Shown in pieces: positions 17,505 to 27,026 of a DNA stretch of 64,000 nt; the stretch's first letter is position 1; every line of letters begins with the position of its first letter. The stretch is from Nitrospirota bacterium (lineage in GTDB: Bacteria > Nitrospirota > Thermodesulfovibrionia > Thermodesulfovibrionales > Dissulfurispiraceae): assembly GCA_016936655.1 (NCBI GenBank), contig JAFGXL010000030.1, positions 33,591 through 97,590 of the forward strand, in the 5' to 3' direction. Position numbers and translations under genes: made by a program. The notes beneath the pieces are model-generated. The model worked only from the letters and a program-made list of their open reading frames with translations, was not told the DNA's origin and ran no database searches.

Positions 17505-18047
17505 ATGGTTAATAAAGAAAAATCTCACAAAACTCTTACACTTTGCGACTGGAAAATGAACTCAAAAACAGTTTCAGACAACAGCTCCAAAATAATCAGG
17601 CATAAAGAAAATTGCAAATGGAAAGACTACATTCCCACAAAATACAAAAACATATCAATGGGTGGATGGTCTGACATATCAAGGAATGTGCTTATCGGCG
17701 AAAGAGGAGAAAGCGCTAAATTTCATCTCAGATATTTTGAGATCAATCCCGGAGGCTGCAGCAGCCTCGAATTTCATAAACATGAGCATGTTGTTGTTGT
17801 GATCAAAGGAACAGGCAGAGTAAAGCTTGGTAAAAAGAATTATAAGGTCACATACCTGGATACTATTTATATATCTCCTTATACTGTTCATCAGCTAACA
17901 AATCCGTTTGATGAGCCCTTTGGCTTCTTCTGCATTGTAAATGCAAAGAGAGACAAACCGAAAAGAGTTAGGGAGTTAGGGGGGGGTAAAGGAGTTCAGG
18001 AGTTAAAAGCAAAAGGCAGTCAGGGAGTCAGAGAATTAGTGAGTTAG
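17505..18047 (+). CDS. Cupin-domain protein with repeat-derived C-terminal tail
   Basis: The 180-residue product has a single cupin barrel (about 60-150). Metal-type motifs are GGCSSLEFHKHEHVVVVIKG and ISPYTVHQLTNPFDEP. No pathway is indicated. The last ~26 residues (VRELGGGKGVQEL...) are encoded by the GGAGTTAG-like repeat array and are probably not part of the original fold. The stop overlaps the end of the decayed gene on the other strand. The start is uncertain: no ribosome site precedes 17505, and an ATG at 17556 would also give a complete cupin. Confidence 0.65.
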   Translation: MVNKEKSHKTLTLCDWKMNSKTVSDNSSKIIRHKENCKWKDYIPTKYKNISMGGWSDISRNVLIGERGESAKFHLRYFEINPGGCSSLEFHKHEHVVVVIKGTGRVKLGKKNYKVTYLDTIYISPYTVHQLTNPFDEPFGFFCIVNAKRDKPKRVRELGGGKGVQELKAKGSQGVRELVS

Positions 18048-18072
18048 GTGGTTTTAGAGTTTGAGAGGTAGT
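17964..18072. repeat. Degenerate GGAGTTAG-like repeat array
   Basis: At least eight imperfect 7-9 base units (GAGTTAG, GGAGTTAG, GGAGTTCA, GGAGTTAA, GGGAGTCA, GAGAATTA, GTGAGTTA, GAGTTTGA) run through the end of the cupin gene into the 3' end of the four-helix-bundle pseudogene. Two more copies (AACTCCATAACTCTC) lie on the other side of that pseudogene at 18419-18433. Confidence 0.75.
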
Positions 18073-18416
18073 TCATAAAACTCTGTATCATCTTAGATAC
18101 TTCTTCAGCCGTTGCGTATAAAACATCAAAGTCATTCTTTGCAATATAGTTCAAATCCAATGCTGCATATAGATGAAACTGGACTTCAGCTGCGGACCCG
18201 TGTGCTATATTCAGGAAATTTATAAACTCTTTATGTGTCCATCTCCCATACCCTTGTAATATTTGACATTATCGAAATTTAAGCTCTCGTAAGCTGTTTT
18301 TGCAAACAAGAATCTTTAGAAAAAGCAAAGCTCTGCGTAAGAGAATATATATCTTTGTTCAACTCTCTTGCTTTCTGCCATGCCTGTATATCCTCAAACC
18401 TGCTAATCTTTGGCAT
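18044..18416 (-). pseudogene. Four-helix-bundle protein (23S rRNA intervening-sequence family), decayed
   Basis: The translation begins MPKISRFEDIQAWQKARELN, the hallmark of the S23/IVP four-helix-bundle family (PF05635, which also includes Avd of diversity-generating retroelements). After QKQLTRA an in-frame TAA interrupts it. A little further on, at the NI-AEG-YGRW position, two bases appear to be missing. After this frameshift the reading continues WTHKEFINFLNIAHGSAAEVQFHLYAALD and ends at YLSNSKTT with a normal stop. Two independent lesions make a functional product unlikely. AACTC/GAGTT repeats flank both ends. Confidence 0.8.
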
Positions 18417-18436
18417 TCAACTCCATAACTCTCTTA

Positions 18437-21103
18437 TTATTCTTTACCGCAGCACTTTTTGTACTTTTTGCCGCTGCCGCATATGCAGGGATCATTTCTG
18501 CCTACTTTATGATCCTTATGCGCCGCCTGCAGTGGTGCAGATGAGCTCTCGCCCCTGTTATATGACAGCTGCTGTTTATGCTGCTTAACTTCAGGCGCCT
18601 TTTCCTGCTTCACCTGAATTTTGAAGAGCCTTGATACAACCTCAGCGGATATTCGATCAGACATATCTGCAAAACATGCAAATGCCTCTTTTTTGTACTC
18701 AACAAGAGGATCGCGCTGAGCATATCCTCTTAGTCCTATGCCTTCCTTCATATGATCTATGCTGAGCAGATGGTCTTTCCATTGATTGTCTATAACCTGA
18801 AGGAAAATCATCTTCTCTACGTATCTGAGAAACTCAGGTCCTGCCTCTCGCTCCTTTTCTTCATAAAGCTGAGTGAGCTTAGCAACAATGCCGGAAACCA
18901 GTTCGTCCCTTGACATTGTGTTTGTAATCCCCAGTCTTCTGTCAAACATTCCAAACAAAGAATCATCAAATGTCTTTATATCCCACTCATCAGGCACCTG
19001 ATCTTCAGGGCAATAAACATCAGCAAAAGCCTCGACCTCATTTGTCATCAGCTCCAGAACCTTGTCTTTAAGAGAGCTGGATGTCAGAACAATGCGCCTG
19101 AATGAATATATCTCAAGCCTCTGCTTGTTCATAACATCATCATATTCGAGCAGATGTTTTCTTATATCAAAGTTATGCGACTCCACCTTCTTCTGCGCAT
19201 TCTCAATAGCCTTGGATACCATCCTGTTTTCGATGGGGATTGTGTCATCAATATTGAGCATGCTCATAAGACCTGTTATGCGGTCAGATCCAAAGATCCT
19301 CAGTAGATCATCCTGCAGTGAAAGATAAAATCTCGATGATCCCGGATCTCCCTGCCTGCCGGATCTTCCCCTAAGCTGGTTGTCTATTCTTCTTGCTTCA
19401 TGACGCTCTGTTCCGATAATATGCAGACCGCCAGCCTCTAGAACAAGCGACTTCTCTTTTTCACAAATCATTTTTGCCTCTGCAAGAGCAGCGCTGTAGT
19501 CCTCTTCTGTGTAATTCTCATTCTCCTTAAGCATCTGCCTTGCAAGTCCGTCAGGATTGCCGCCAAGAACTATATCTGTACCTCTGCCTGCCATATTTGT
19601 GGCTATGGTAACTGATTTATGCCTGCCAGCCTGTGCAACTATCTCTGCCTCTCGTTCATGATATTTGGCATTAAGCACATAGTGAGGAATGCCCTTTTTC
19701 TTCAGCAGACTGCCAAGCACCTCTGATTTTTCAATCGATGTTGTGCCTACAAGAACAGGCTGCCCTTTTAAGTGAGACTGTACTATATCCTCAATAACAG
19801 CATCGAACTTAGCTGTTTCTGTCTTGTATATAACATCAGCGCGGTCATCTCTGCTCATCTGCCTGTTTGTAGGTATGACAACTACATCTAGATTGTATAT
19901 CTGGGCAAACTCCTGCGCCTCTGTGTCTGCAGTGCCTGTCATTCCTGAAAGTTTATTGTACATCCTGAAATAGTTCTGAAATGTTATTGTGGCCAATGTC
20001 TGGTTTTCGCTCGCTATCTTTGCGTTCTCTTTTGCCTCTATTGCCTGGTGAAGTCCATCGCTCCACCTTCTGCCAGGCATGAGTCTGCCAGTAAACTCAT
20101 CAACTATTATCACTTCTCCATCTTTAACAACATAGTCCACATCTTTTTTGAATAGATGATGAGCTCGCAAGCCCTGAAGCACGTGGTGCACCATCTCTAT
20201 ATTTACTGGGTCATAGAGGTTGTCCAGAGACAAAAGTCGCTCAACCTTCTGGCTGCCTGATTCAGTAAGAACTATAGTCTTAAGCTTTTCATCTATCTTA
20301 AAGTCCGCCTCATTCTTGAGGCTTGGTATTATTCTATTTATCTTGTAGTATTTGTCAGTAGATTCTTCTGAGGGGCCAGATATTATGAGAGGAGTTCTCG
20401 CCTCATCGATAAGTATGCTGTCCACTTCATCAACAATCGCATAGTTGAGCTGCCTCTGGGAAAACTCATCAAGATCATACTTCATGTTGTCCCTAAGGTA
20501 ATCGAAACCAAACTCATTATTTGTACCGTAAGTTATATCAGCCCTGTAAGCCTCGCCCCTTGTGCATGGTCTCAGCATTGTATAGCGTTTGTCTCTCAAA
20601 ACATATGTCTGATCAAAGATAAATGATGAATCGTGCTGTATAACGCCCACAGACAGCCCGAGATAGTTATATAGAGGCCCCATCCATTGTGCGTCTCTCT
20701 TTGCGAGATAATCATTTACTGTTACAACATGCACGCCTTTTTGGTCTACGGCATTTAGATATACAGGAAGTGTAGCAACAAGCGTCTTGCCCTCTCCTGT
20801 CTTCATCTCAGCAATTCTTCCTTGATGAAGCACCATGCCACCTATAAGCTGCACATCAAAGTGCCTCATTCCAAGAACGCGCTTTGATGCCTCGCGGACA
20901 ACAGCAAATGCTTCAGCTAAAATATCAGCAAGAGAGTCGCCGGACTGCAGCCTCGACCTGAACTCGCCTGTCTTATTCATGAGACCGTTATCATCAAGAC
21001 TGCCAATAGACTGTTCGAGACTATTTATTGAATCAATTGCAGAAAAAAGCCTTTTAAGCTCCCTTTCATTCTTTGTTCCGAAGATTTTTTCTAGTATTTT
21101 CAT
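18437..21103 (-). CDS. secA: Preprotein translocase ATPase SecA
   Basis: SecA drives protein export through SecYEG. The 888 residues show the motor Walker A ([14 protein letters not shown]), the DEAD-like [16 protein letters not shown], the preprotein cross-linking region and the second helicase half ([18 protein letters not shown], then [13 protein letters not shown]). The C-terminal SEC-C zinc motif is [13 protein letters not shown]. Length and motifs are complete. There is no strong ribosome site before the ATG. It is a single gene, divergent from the pilT pair. Confidence 0.97.
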   Translation of the reverse strand: MKILEKIFGTKNERELKRLFSAIDSINSLEQSIGSLDDNGLMNKTGEFRSRLQSGDSLADILAEAFAVVREASKRVLGMRHFDVQLIGGMVLHQGRIAEMKTGEGKTLVATLPVYLNAVDQKGVHVVTVNDYLAKRDAQWMGPLYNYLGLSVGVIQHDSSFIFDQTYVLRDKRYTMLRPCTRGEAYRADITYGTNNEFGFDYLRDNMKYDLDEFSQRQLNYAIVDEVDSILIDEARTPLIISGPSEESTDKYYKINRIIPSLKNEADFKIDEKLKTIVLTESGSQKVERLLSLDNLYDPVNIEMVHHVLQGLRAHHLFKKDVDYVVKDGEVIIVDEFTGRLMPGRRWSDGLHQAIEAKENAKIASENQTLATITFQNYFRMYNKLSGMTGTADTEAQEFAQIYNLDVVVIPTNRQMSRDDRADVIYKTETAKFDAVIEDIVQSHLKGQPVLVGTTSIEKSEVLGSLLKKKGIPHYVLNAKYHEREAEIVAQAGRHKSVTIATNMAGRGTDIVLGGNPDGLARQMLKENENYTEEDYSAALAEAKMICEKEKSLVLEAGGLHIIGTERHEARRIDNQLRGRSGRQGDPGSSRFYLSLQDDLLRIFGSDRITGLMSMLNIDDTIPIENRMVSKAIENAQKKVESHNFDIRKHLLEYDDVMNKQRLEIYSFRRIVLTSSSLKDKVLELMTNEVEAFADVYCPEDQVPDEWDIKTFDDSLFGMFDRRLGITNTMSRDELVSGIVAKLTQLYEEKEREAGPEFLRYVEKMIFLQVIDNQWKDHLLSIDHMKEGIGLRGYAQRDPLVEYKKEAFACFADMSDRISAEVVSRLFKIQVKQEKAPEVKQHKQQLSYNRGESSSAPLQAAHKDHKVGRNDPCICGSGKKYKKCCGKE

Positions 21104-21185
21104 TCAAATATACTAAACAACATCTATTCTTTTGTGCAACCTCAAGACTATTAGATATCAGACGATACAATAAACAAAATATTGC

Positions 21186-21214
21186 TTCAATGCCGGAGTA
21201 ATGCGTGATATAAT
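21186..21214 (+). promoter_or_regulatory. Promoter of the pilT pair with extended -10
   Basis: TGATATAAT at 21206-21214 is a perfect extended -10 element. A weak TTCAAT -35 lies 17 bases upstream at 21186. The predicted start lies about 40 bases before the first pilT. Confidence 0.5.
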
Positions 21215-21259
21215 TCGTTAAGAGATAAATACGGGAAATTATAAATCTTGGGGGAATTA

Positions 21260-22333
21260 ATGGAAATTCTTGATATCATGAGTGCTGCTGTTGATTCAAA
21301 AGCTTCAGACATACACCTAGTCGTTGGCAAGCCTCCTATGGTCAGAATATTCGGCCATATAAAACCTATACAAAAATTTGAACCGCTCTCTGCAGAAGAG
21401 TGCAAATCTCTTATATACGGTATGCTTTATCAGGATCAGATAGCGCGTTTCGAAGAGAAGCTTGAGCTCGACTTTTCTTACAACATTCCAGGACTGAGCC
21501 GCTTCAGGGTCAATGTAATGTCACAAAAAAACGGCATTGAAGCTGTCATGAGGCTCATTCCGACAAAAATTCCCAATCCAAAAGACATAAAACTCTCTGA
21601 TTCTGTTATGAATCTTACAAGACTTCCAAGAGGGCTAATACTCGTTACAGGACCTACAGGATGCGGAAAATCTACAACTCTAGCTGCAATGCTTGACACA
21701 GTAAACATAGAAAGAAACGACCACATTATTACAATCGAGGATCCTATAGAATTTGTCTATGACCACAAAAACTGCATTGTTCGTCAGAGAGAGGTGGGTC
21801 TGAACACCCATTCTTTTACAGATGCGCTCAAGCACGCGCTGCGTCAGGATCCTGATGTGATACTGGTCGGAGAAATGAGAGACCTGGAGACAATATCGCT
21901 CGCTCTGACCGCTGCTGAAACCGGACATCTTGTTTTTGCGACACTGCATACACAGGATGCACCGCAGACAGTGGACAGAGTTATAGACGTATTCCCTCCT
22001 CACCAGCAGCAGCAGGTTAGAGTTCAGCTGGCAGCAACACTAAAAGGCGTAATATGCCAGCAGCTTATACAGCGCACTGACAACAGGGGACGTGTAGCTG
22101 CACGAGAGGTGATGATAGTTACACACGCTATATCAAACCTTATACGTGAAGGAAAGACTCACCAGCTATACAGCTCTATAGAGACAGGATCAAAGTTCGG
22201 CATGGCAACACTCGAAGCATCACTTGCAGAACTCGTTAAGGAAAAACTTATAACTCCTGATGCGGCATTCTCAAAATCAAATAACCCCGATACGCTCAGA
22301 ATAAAACTTTCAGCTCTCGGCATTAAGGTTTAA
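21260..22333 (+). CDS. pilT: Type IV pilus retraction ATPase PilT
   Basis: PilT is a hexameric ATPase that retracts type IV pili (twitching). The 357 residues show the N-terminal ASDIHLVVGKPPMVRI, Walker A GPTGCGKSTT (about 131), an Asp box around IEDPIEF, Walker B DVILVGEMRD and the His box TGHLVFATLHT. A retraction-type C-terminus follows. The ATG at 21260 has GGGGGAA five bases upstream; a TTG at 21248 overlaps that site. A PilT/PilU paralogue lies 22 bases downstream, so they form an operon. Confidence 0.93.
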   Translation: MEILDIMSAAVDSKASDIHLVVGKPPMVRIFGHIKPIQKFEPLSAEECKSLIYGMLYQDQIARFEEKLELDFSYNIPGLSRFRVNVMSQKNGIEAVMRLIPTKIPNPKDIKLSDSVMNLTRLPRGLILVTGPTGCGKSTTLAAMLDTVNIERNDHIITIEDPIEFVYDHKNCIVRQREVGLNTHSFTDALKHALRQDPDVILVGEMRDLETISLALTAAETGHLVFATLHTQDAPQTVDRVIDVFPPHQQQQVRVQLAATLKGVICQQLIQRTDNRGRVAAREVMIVTHAISNLIREGKTHQLYSSIETGSKFGMATLEASLAELVKEKLITPDAAFSKSNNPDTLRIKLSALGIKV

Positions 22334-22355
22334 AGGCAATTAAAGGAGAATATCT

Positions 22356-23489
22356 ATGAATATAGAATTTTATCTTAAAACGCTTGTAGAAAGAGGAGGA
22401 TCGGACCTCCATCTTAAGGTTGGCAGGCCTCCGCTTATGAGGCTGAAAGGCGATCTGCTGCCTACAGAATTTCCAGTAATAGAAAGACACCAGATGGAAC
22501 AGCTGATTATGCCGATGATGTCTGAATACCAGAGAAAGAAGCTCGAAAAAGAAAAAGAGATGGACTTCTCATATCTTTTGGAAGGAATAGCAAGATTCAG
22601 AGGCAACATCTTTTTTCAGCTCGGAGAGGTTGGCGCTGTATTCAGAACCATACCTCTTAAAATAAAAACTATTGATGAATTAAACCTTCCACCTGTTCTG
22701 AAAGAATTGATTTTTCACAAGCAAGGTCTCATACTCGTGACAGGTCCAACAGGTTCAGGAAAATCGACAACATTAGCAGCAATGCTCGACCTGCTGAATG
22801 AATCAGAGGCAAAACATATCATATCCATAGAAGATCCTATAGAATTCGTTCATACTGACAAAAAATGCACAATCAACCAGCGAGAGGTAGGATACGACAC
22901 ACTCTCTTTTACTGATGCAATAAAGAGAGCGCTGCGTCAGGACCCTGATGTGATACTGGTTGGAGAAATGCGTGACCCTGAAACAATAAGAACAGCGCTT
23001 ACGGCATCTGAAACAGGCCACCTTGTGCTCAGCACACTTCACACAAACTACGCAAGACAGTCTATAAGCAGAATAATAGATGCATTCCCTCCTGAAGAAC
23101 AGCATCATATCAGAGTGCGTCTTGCAACATCATTGGTAGGCGCGCTTGCACAAAAGCTTGTCAAGAGATCTGACGGCACTGGGATGACGGTTGTTATGGA
23201 GATAATGCTGAATACTCCAACAATAAAGAAAGCTATCGCTGAAGAGAAGCTCGACCAGATCGACAAGCTGATTCATGACTCTGCTGAACTCTATAAGATG
23301 CAAACCCTAAACCAACATCTATTCAAATATATAAAAGATGAAGTGCTGACTCCTGATGATGCATTCGCAATATCTAACAACCCTAACGACCTTAAGGTTA
23401 TGCTCCAGACACAATCTGTATTTGCGAAGGAGCAGGAGAAAAAGCAGGGGTTTGGCGCCCAGCGTCCGGACTGGATGAAGAGCAAATAA
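22356..23489 (+). CDS. PilT/PilU-type pilus retraction ATPase, paralogue
   Basis: The 377 residues have SDLHLKVGRPPLMRL, Walker A GPTGSGKSTT, Walker B DVILVGEMRD and the His box TGHLVLSTLHT. The C-terminal tail (KEQEKKQGFGAQRPDWM) is longer than that of the upstream copy, as in PilU-like proteins. AAAGGAG precedes the ATG by eight bases. It probably works with or modulates the first PilT. Which copy is the main motor cannot be told. Confidence 0.88.
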   Translation: MNIEFYLKTLVERGGSDLHLKVGRPPLMRLKGDLLPTEFPVIERHQMEQLIMPMMSEYQRKKLEKEKEMDFSYLLEGIARFRGNIFFQLGEVGAVFRTIPLKIKTIDELNLPPVLKELIFHKQGLILVTGPTGSGKSTTLAAMLDLLNESEAKHIISIEDPIEFVHTDKKCTINQREVGYDTLSFTDAIKRALRQDPDVILVGEMRDPETIRTALTASETGHLVLSTLHTNYARQSISRIIDAFPPEEQHHIRVRLATSLVGALAQKLVKRSDGTGMTVVMEIMLNTPTIKKAIAEEKLDQIDKLIHDSAELYKMQTLNQHLFKYIKDEVLTPDDAFAISNNPNDLKVMLQTQSVFAKEQEKKQGFGAQRPDWMKSK

Positions 23490-23522
23490 ATTCAGAACGA
23501 AGAACAGAAAAAAATATCAGAT

Positions 23523-23562
23523 AAACAGAATAGGCTGCGTAATTATGCAGCCTATTCTGTTT
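23523..23562. terminator. Intrinsic terminator between pilT pair and glgB
   Basis: A 16-bp perfect stem (23523-23538 with 23547-23562, core AATAGGCTGC/GCAGCCTATT) has an eight-base loop. It is followed by only a short T run on the plus strand. It reaches the glgB stop codon, so it likely serves both converging genes. Confidence 0.8.
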
Positions 23563-25781
23563 TAAGGCTTGAAAACGAGACAGGAAAGAGGCGGAAGTGT
23601 AATTCTTATGCTATGACTAAATCCTTCATGAGAAACAAATTCATCTGAACTCACTCCGCCTGCATTTCCCATATTGCCTCCCCAATATACAGAAGAGTCG
23701 CTATTGAGAAGCTCCCTGTAGTATCCAGCATGCGGCACGCCGATAGAGTAGTTATACCTTGGAACCGGCGTAAGATTGTAAACAAATACAAGCAGGTCAT
23801 CAGATTTTTTTGCCCTTCTTATAAAAGAGAGCACCGAGTTTTCAGAATCTCTAAAATCTATCCATTGAAAACCGTGCCAGTCAAAATCGACCTGATGCAT
23901 CGCAGGCTCTGATCTGTATAGATTGTTCAGATCTTGCATATAATTAAGCAGCCCTGTGTTAGGCTCGTTGCTGAGCAGATGCCACTGAAGTCCTTCATCG
24001 TGATTCCACTCACTCCACTGGCCGAATTCAGACCCCATAAATAGCAGCTTCTTGCCAGGATGTCCGTACATATACCCATACAATGCTCTGAGATTTGCGA
24101 ATTTCTGCCATATATCACCAGGCATCTTATCTATCATTGATCTTTTGCCATGCACAACCTCATCATGAGAAAAGGGCAATACAAAGTTTTCTGTAAATGC
24201 GTAAAGCATGCTGAATGTGAGAGCTCCTGAGTGATACTTTCTGAATAAAGGGTCTTTCGAAAAATATCCGAGAGTATCATGCATCCATCCCATGTTCCAT
24301 TTAAGGCTGAATCCGAGGCCTCCAATATATGTCGGTCGTGATACACTCGGCCAAGCTGTTGATTCTTCTGCTATTGTGAGAACTCCGGGATGGCGTTGAT
24401 GAAGAACCTCATTAAATGTCTTCAAGAACTGCACAGCCTCTATGTTTTCATTTCCGCCGTATTTATTCTGTATCCATTCACCCGAACCCTTTGAATAGTC
24501 AAGATAGAGCATGGATGCAACAGCATCAACACGCAACCCGTCGATATGATACTTTTGTACCCAAAAAAGTGCATTGGATATAAGGAAGCTTCTCACCTCA
24601 TTTCTTCCGTAATTGAATATGAGTGTTCCCCAGTCCTTGTGCTCTCCCATCTTTGGATCCATATGTTCATAAAGGTGAGTTCCGTCAAAAAAAGCGAGGC
24701 CATGTCCGTCTTTAGGAAAATGCGCAGGCACCCAGTCAACGATAACTCCGACGCCGTTTCTATGGCACATATCAACAAAATACATAAAGTCATCAGGAGC
24801 GCCGAACCTGCTTGTTGGAGCATAGTATCCGACAGTCTGGTATCCCCATGAGCCGTCAAATGGATGCTCAGAAACAGGCAGCAGCTCAATATGAGTAAAG
24901 CCGAGCTTTTTAACATAAGGAATCAGATTTGTAGCGAGCTCTCTGTAAGTCAGAAACCTGCTGCCGTCATCCGCAGCGCGCATCCATGAGCCTAGATGCA
25001 CTTCATAAACCGACAGAGGACTCTGGTGCCAGTCTGTTTTGGCGCGATTGTCAACCCACTCTGCATCACCCCATTCATAGCAATTAATGTTGTAAACAAC
25101 AGCAGCGCTCTTTGGCCTAACCTCAAAATGAAAGGCATAAGGATCTGCCTTCTGCTGAATATGGCTTTGATAGCGAGACTTGATCTCGAATTTATAAACG
25201 CAGCCCTGTCCTAGCGCGGGGATAAAAAGTTCCCATATGCCGGAGCTGCTTAGCCTGCGCATAGGATGCCGCCTGCTGTCCCATCCGTTAAAGTCGCCAA
25301 TAACACTGACCCTTTTTGCATTCGGAGCCCATACTGCAAAACGCACTCCGGATATACCATCAATTTCCATAATATGAGAACCTAGCTTTTCATAACTGTT
25401 ATAGTGAGTTCCCTCATTCAGAAGGTGCTGGTCAAAATCTGTAATGGTTGGCTGGAAACAGTAAGGGTCATAAGACTCCCTCATCTCATCCCAGACAGTC
25501 ATGAGCCTTATCTTGTATCGAAAGGAGCTTATATCTTTTTTGGTTTTAAGTCTGATCTCAAAGAATCCGGCATCTCCTGTTTTAAGCATCTCTTTAATAA
25601 TTTCGGATTCAGCGTAACTGGAAGGTCCGTTTTTTTTGGAATAAACTATCCATGCTGCTTTTGCCTCTGGAAGAAATGACCTAACAATAATACCGCCGTC
25701 AAAAGTGTGAGGCCCGAGTATTTCAAAGGGATTACCGCATTCAGCTGAGGCGATCTGCCTTAGTATCTTTTCGTTTTCCAT
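23562..25781 (-). CDS. glgB: 1,4-alpha-glucan branching enzyme GlgB
   Basis: GlgB introduces alpha-1,6 branches into glycogen. The 739 residues have an N1 domain and a CBM48 domain ([20 protein letters not shown]). The GH13 catalytic barrel follows, with the nucleophile Asp in [17 protein letters not shown], the acid Glu in [10 protein letters not shown] and the third Asp in [12 protein letters not shown]. The C-terminal all-beta domain is complete. Full length is typical of the two-N-domain class. No glgA or glgC is adjacent. The start is ATG; it is divergent from aroC across 58 bases. Confidence 0.96.
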   Translation of the reverse strand: MENEKILRQIASAECGNPFEILGPHTFDGGIIVRSFLPEAKAAWIVYSKKNGPSSYAESEIIKEMLKTGDAGFFEIRLKTKKDISSFRYKIRLMTVWDEMRESYDPYCFQPTITDFDQHLLNEGTHYNSYEKLGSHIMEIDGISGVRFAVWAPNAKRVSVIGDFNGWDSRRHPMRRLSSSGIWELFIPALGQGCVYKFEIKSRYQSHIQQKADPYAFHFEVRPKSAAVVYNINCYEWGDAEWVDNRAKTDWHQSPLSVYEVHLGSWMRAADDGSRFLTYRELATNLIPYVKKLGFTHIELLPVSEHPFDGSWGYQTVGYYAPTSRFGAPDDFMYFVDMCHRNGVGVIVDWVPAHFPKDGHGLAFFDGTHLYEHMDPKMGEHKDWGTLIFNYGRNEVRSFLISNALFWVQKYHIDGLRVDAVASMLYLDYSKGSGEWIQNKYGGNENIEAVQFLKTFNEVLHQRHPGVLTIAEESTAWPSVSRPTYIGGLGFSLKWNMGWMHDTLGYFSKDPLFRKYHSGALTFSMLYAFTENFVLPFSHDEVVHGKRSMIDKMPGDIWQKFANLRALYGYMYGHPGKKLLFMGSEFGQWSEWNHDEGLQWHLLSNEPNTGLLNYMQDLNNLYRSEPAMHQVDFDWHGFQWIDFRDSENSVLSFIRRAKKSDDLLVFVYNLTPVPRYNYSIGVPHAGYYRELLNSDSSVYWGGNMGNAGGVSSDEFVSHEGFSHSIRITLPPLSCLVFKP

Positions 25782-25839
25782 TATTTTAATTCTATCACAT
25801 TTGACCGCATGCTCCTAAGTATCTTAAAATTAACGCACA

Positions 25840-27000
25840 ATGATCAGATACCTCACATCAGGAGAGTCGCACGGTCAAGCATTAACAGGCATAGTCGAAG
25901 GAATGCCTGCTGGACTGAAGCTTAACTCTGAAGATATAAACAAAGACCTGAGCCGCAGGCAGATCGGATACGGCCGAGGCGGCAGGATGAAGATAGAGAA
26001 AGATAAAGCTCAGATACTCTCTGGCGTGAGATGGGGAGAGACGCTCGGCTCGCCTATTTGCCTGCAGATAACCAACAATGACTGGAATAACTGGAAAGAA
26101 GGCATGTCTGCTGAAAAAGAGCATGCAAAATCTATAGCCGCTGTCACCAGACCAAGACCTGGTCATGCAGACCTTTCAGGCGCGCTTAAATACAGGCAAT
26201 ACGATATAAGAAACATCCTTGAACGTTCAAGCGCCAGAGAAACAGCTATGCGCGTCGCTGTCGGAGCTGTATGCAAAAAACTGCTTAGCGCATTTCAGAT
26301 TAAAGTAATCAGTTATGTAACATGCATAGGTCGAATCCATGCCAAGGATATGCCTGAGGGGCTTGATGAAAGATTTGATGCTGCTGAAAACTCTGACATC
26401 AGATGCCCAGATAGCAATGCTGCTGTAATGATGAAAAAATTAATTGATGAAGCAAATGCAAAAGGAGATACTCATGGAGGCATCTTCGAGGTTGTTGCAA
26501 CAGGCGTACCAGCAGGACTTGGCAGCCATGTACATTGGGACAGACGGCTCGATGGTAAACTTGCACAGTCTATAATGAGCATTCAGGCTATAAAGGGCAT
26601 AGAGATTGGCGATGGTTTTGCAATGGGTATCAAGCCAGGCTCGGAAGTTATGGATGAGATCTTCCACAGCAAGGAAACTAACTTCTACAGAAATACAAAT
26701 CACGCTGGCGGAATTGAAGGGGGGATAACAAACGGCATGCCGATTTTATTACGAGCAGCCATGAAGCCTATTCCTTCCCTAAAGAAACCATTGCAGTCTG
26801 TTGATATAATTTCAAAAGAAGAATTTGAGGCAGCATATGAAAGATCAGATGTCTGCGCCGTGCCTGCTGCTGCAGTCACAGCAGAAGCGATGTCAGCAAT
26901 TGTAATAGCTAATGCCCTTTTGGAAAAATTCGGCGGCGACAATATATCAGAGACCATGGATAATTTTTGCAGATACAAGCAGGGGCTGGACAGCTTCTGA
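25840..27000 (+). CDS. aroC: Chorismate synthase AroC
   Basis: AroC converts EPSP to chorismate, the last shikimate step, using reduced FMN. The 386 residues contain TSGESHGQALTGIVEGMPAG at the N-terminus, RPRPGHADLSGALKY, RSSARETAMRVAVGAV and the GGIEGGITNGMPI motif. All three family signature regions are intact. It heads a plus-strand run with the lytic transglycosylase and zap genes. No obvious ribosome site precedes the ATG. Confidence 0.97.
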   Translation: MIRYLTSGESHGQALTGIVEGMPAGLKLNSEDINKDLSRRQIGYGRGGRMKIEKDKAQILSGVRWGETLGSPICLQITNNDWNNWKEGMSAEKEHAKSIAAVTRPRPGHADLSGALKYRQYDIRNILERSSARETAMRVAVGAVCKKLLSAFQIKVISYVTCIGRIHAKDMPEGLDERFDAAENSDIRCPDSNAAVMMKKLIDEANAKGDTHGGIFEVVATGVPAGLGSHVHWDRRLDGKLAQSIMSIQAIKGIEIGDGFAMGIKPGSEVMDEIFHSKETNFYRNTNHAGGIEGGITNGMPILLRAAMKPIPSLKKPLQSVDIISKEEFEAAYERSDVCAVPAAAVTAEAMSAIVIANALLEKFGGDNISETMDNFCRYKQGLDSF

Positions 27001-27026
27001 TTTTCGTTTACTTAAAAATTTTTCCT

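Noticed and set aside
26967..27026. N-terminal extension of the lytic transglycosylase into aroC
   Set aside because: The extension hides the signal peptide. The ATG at 27027 gives a proper exported protein.
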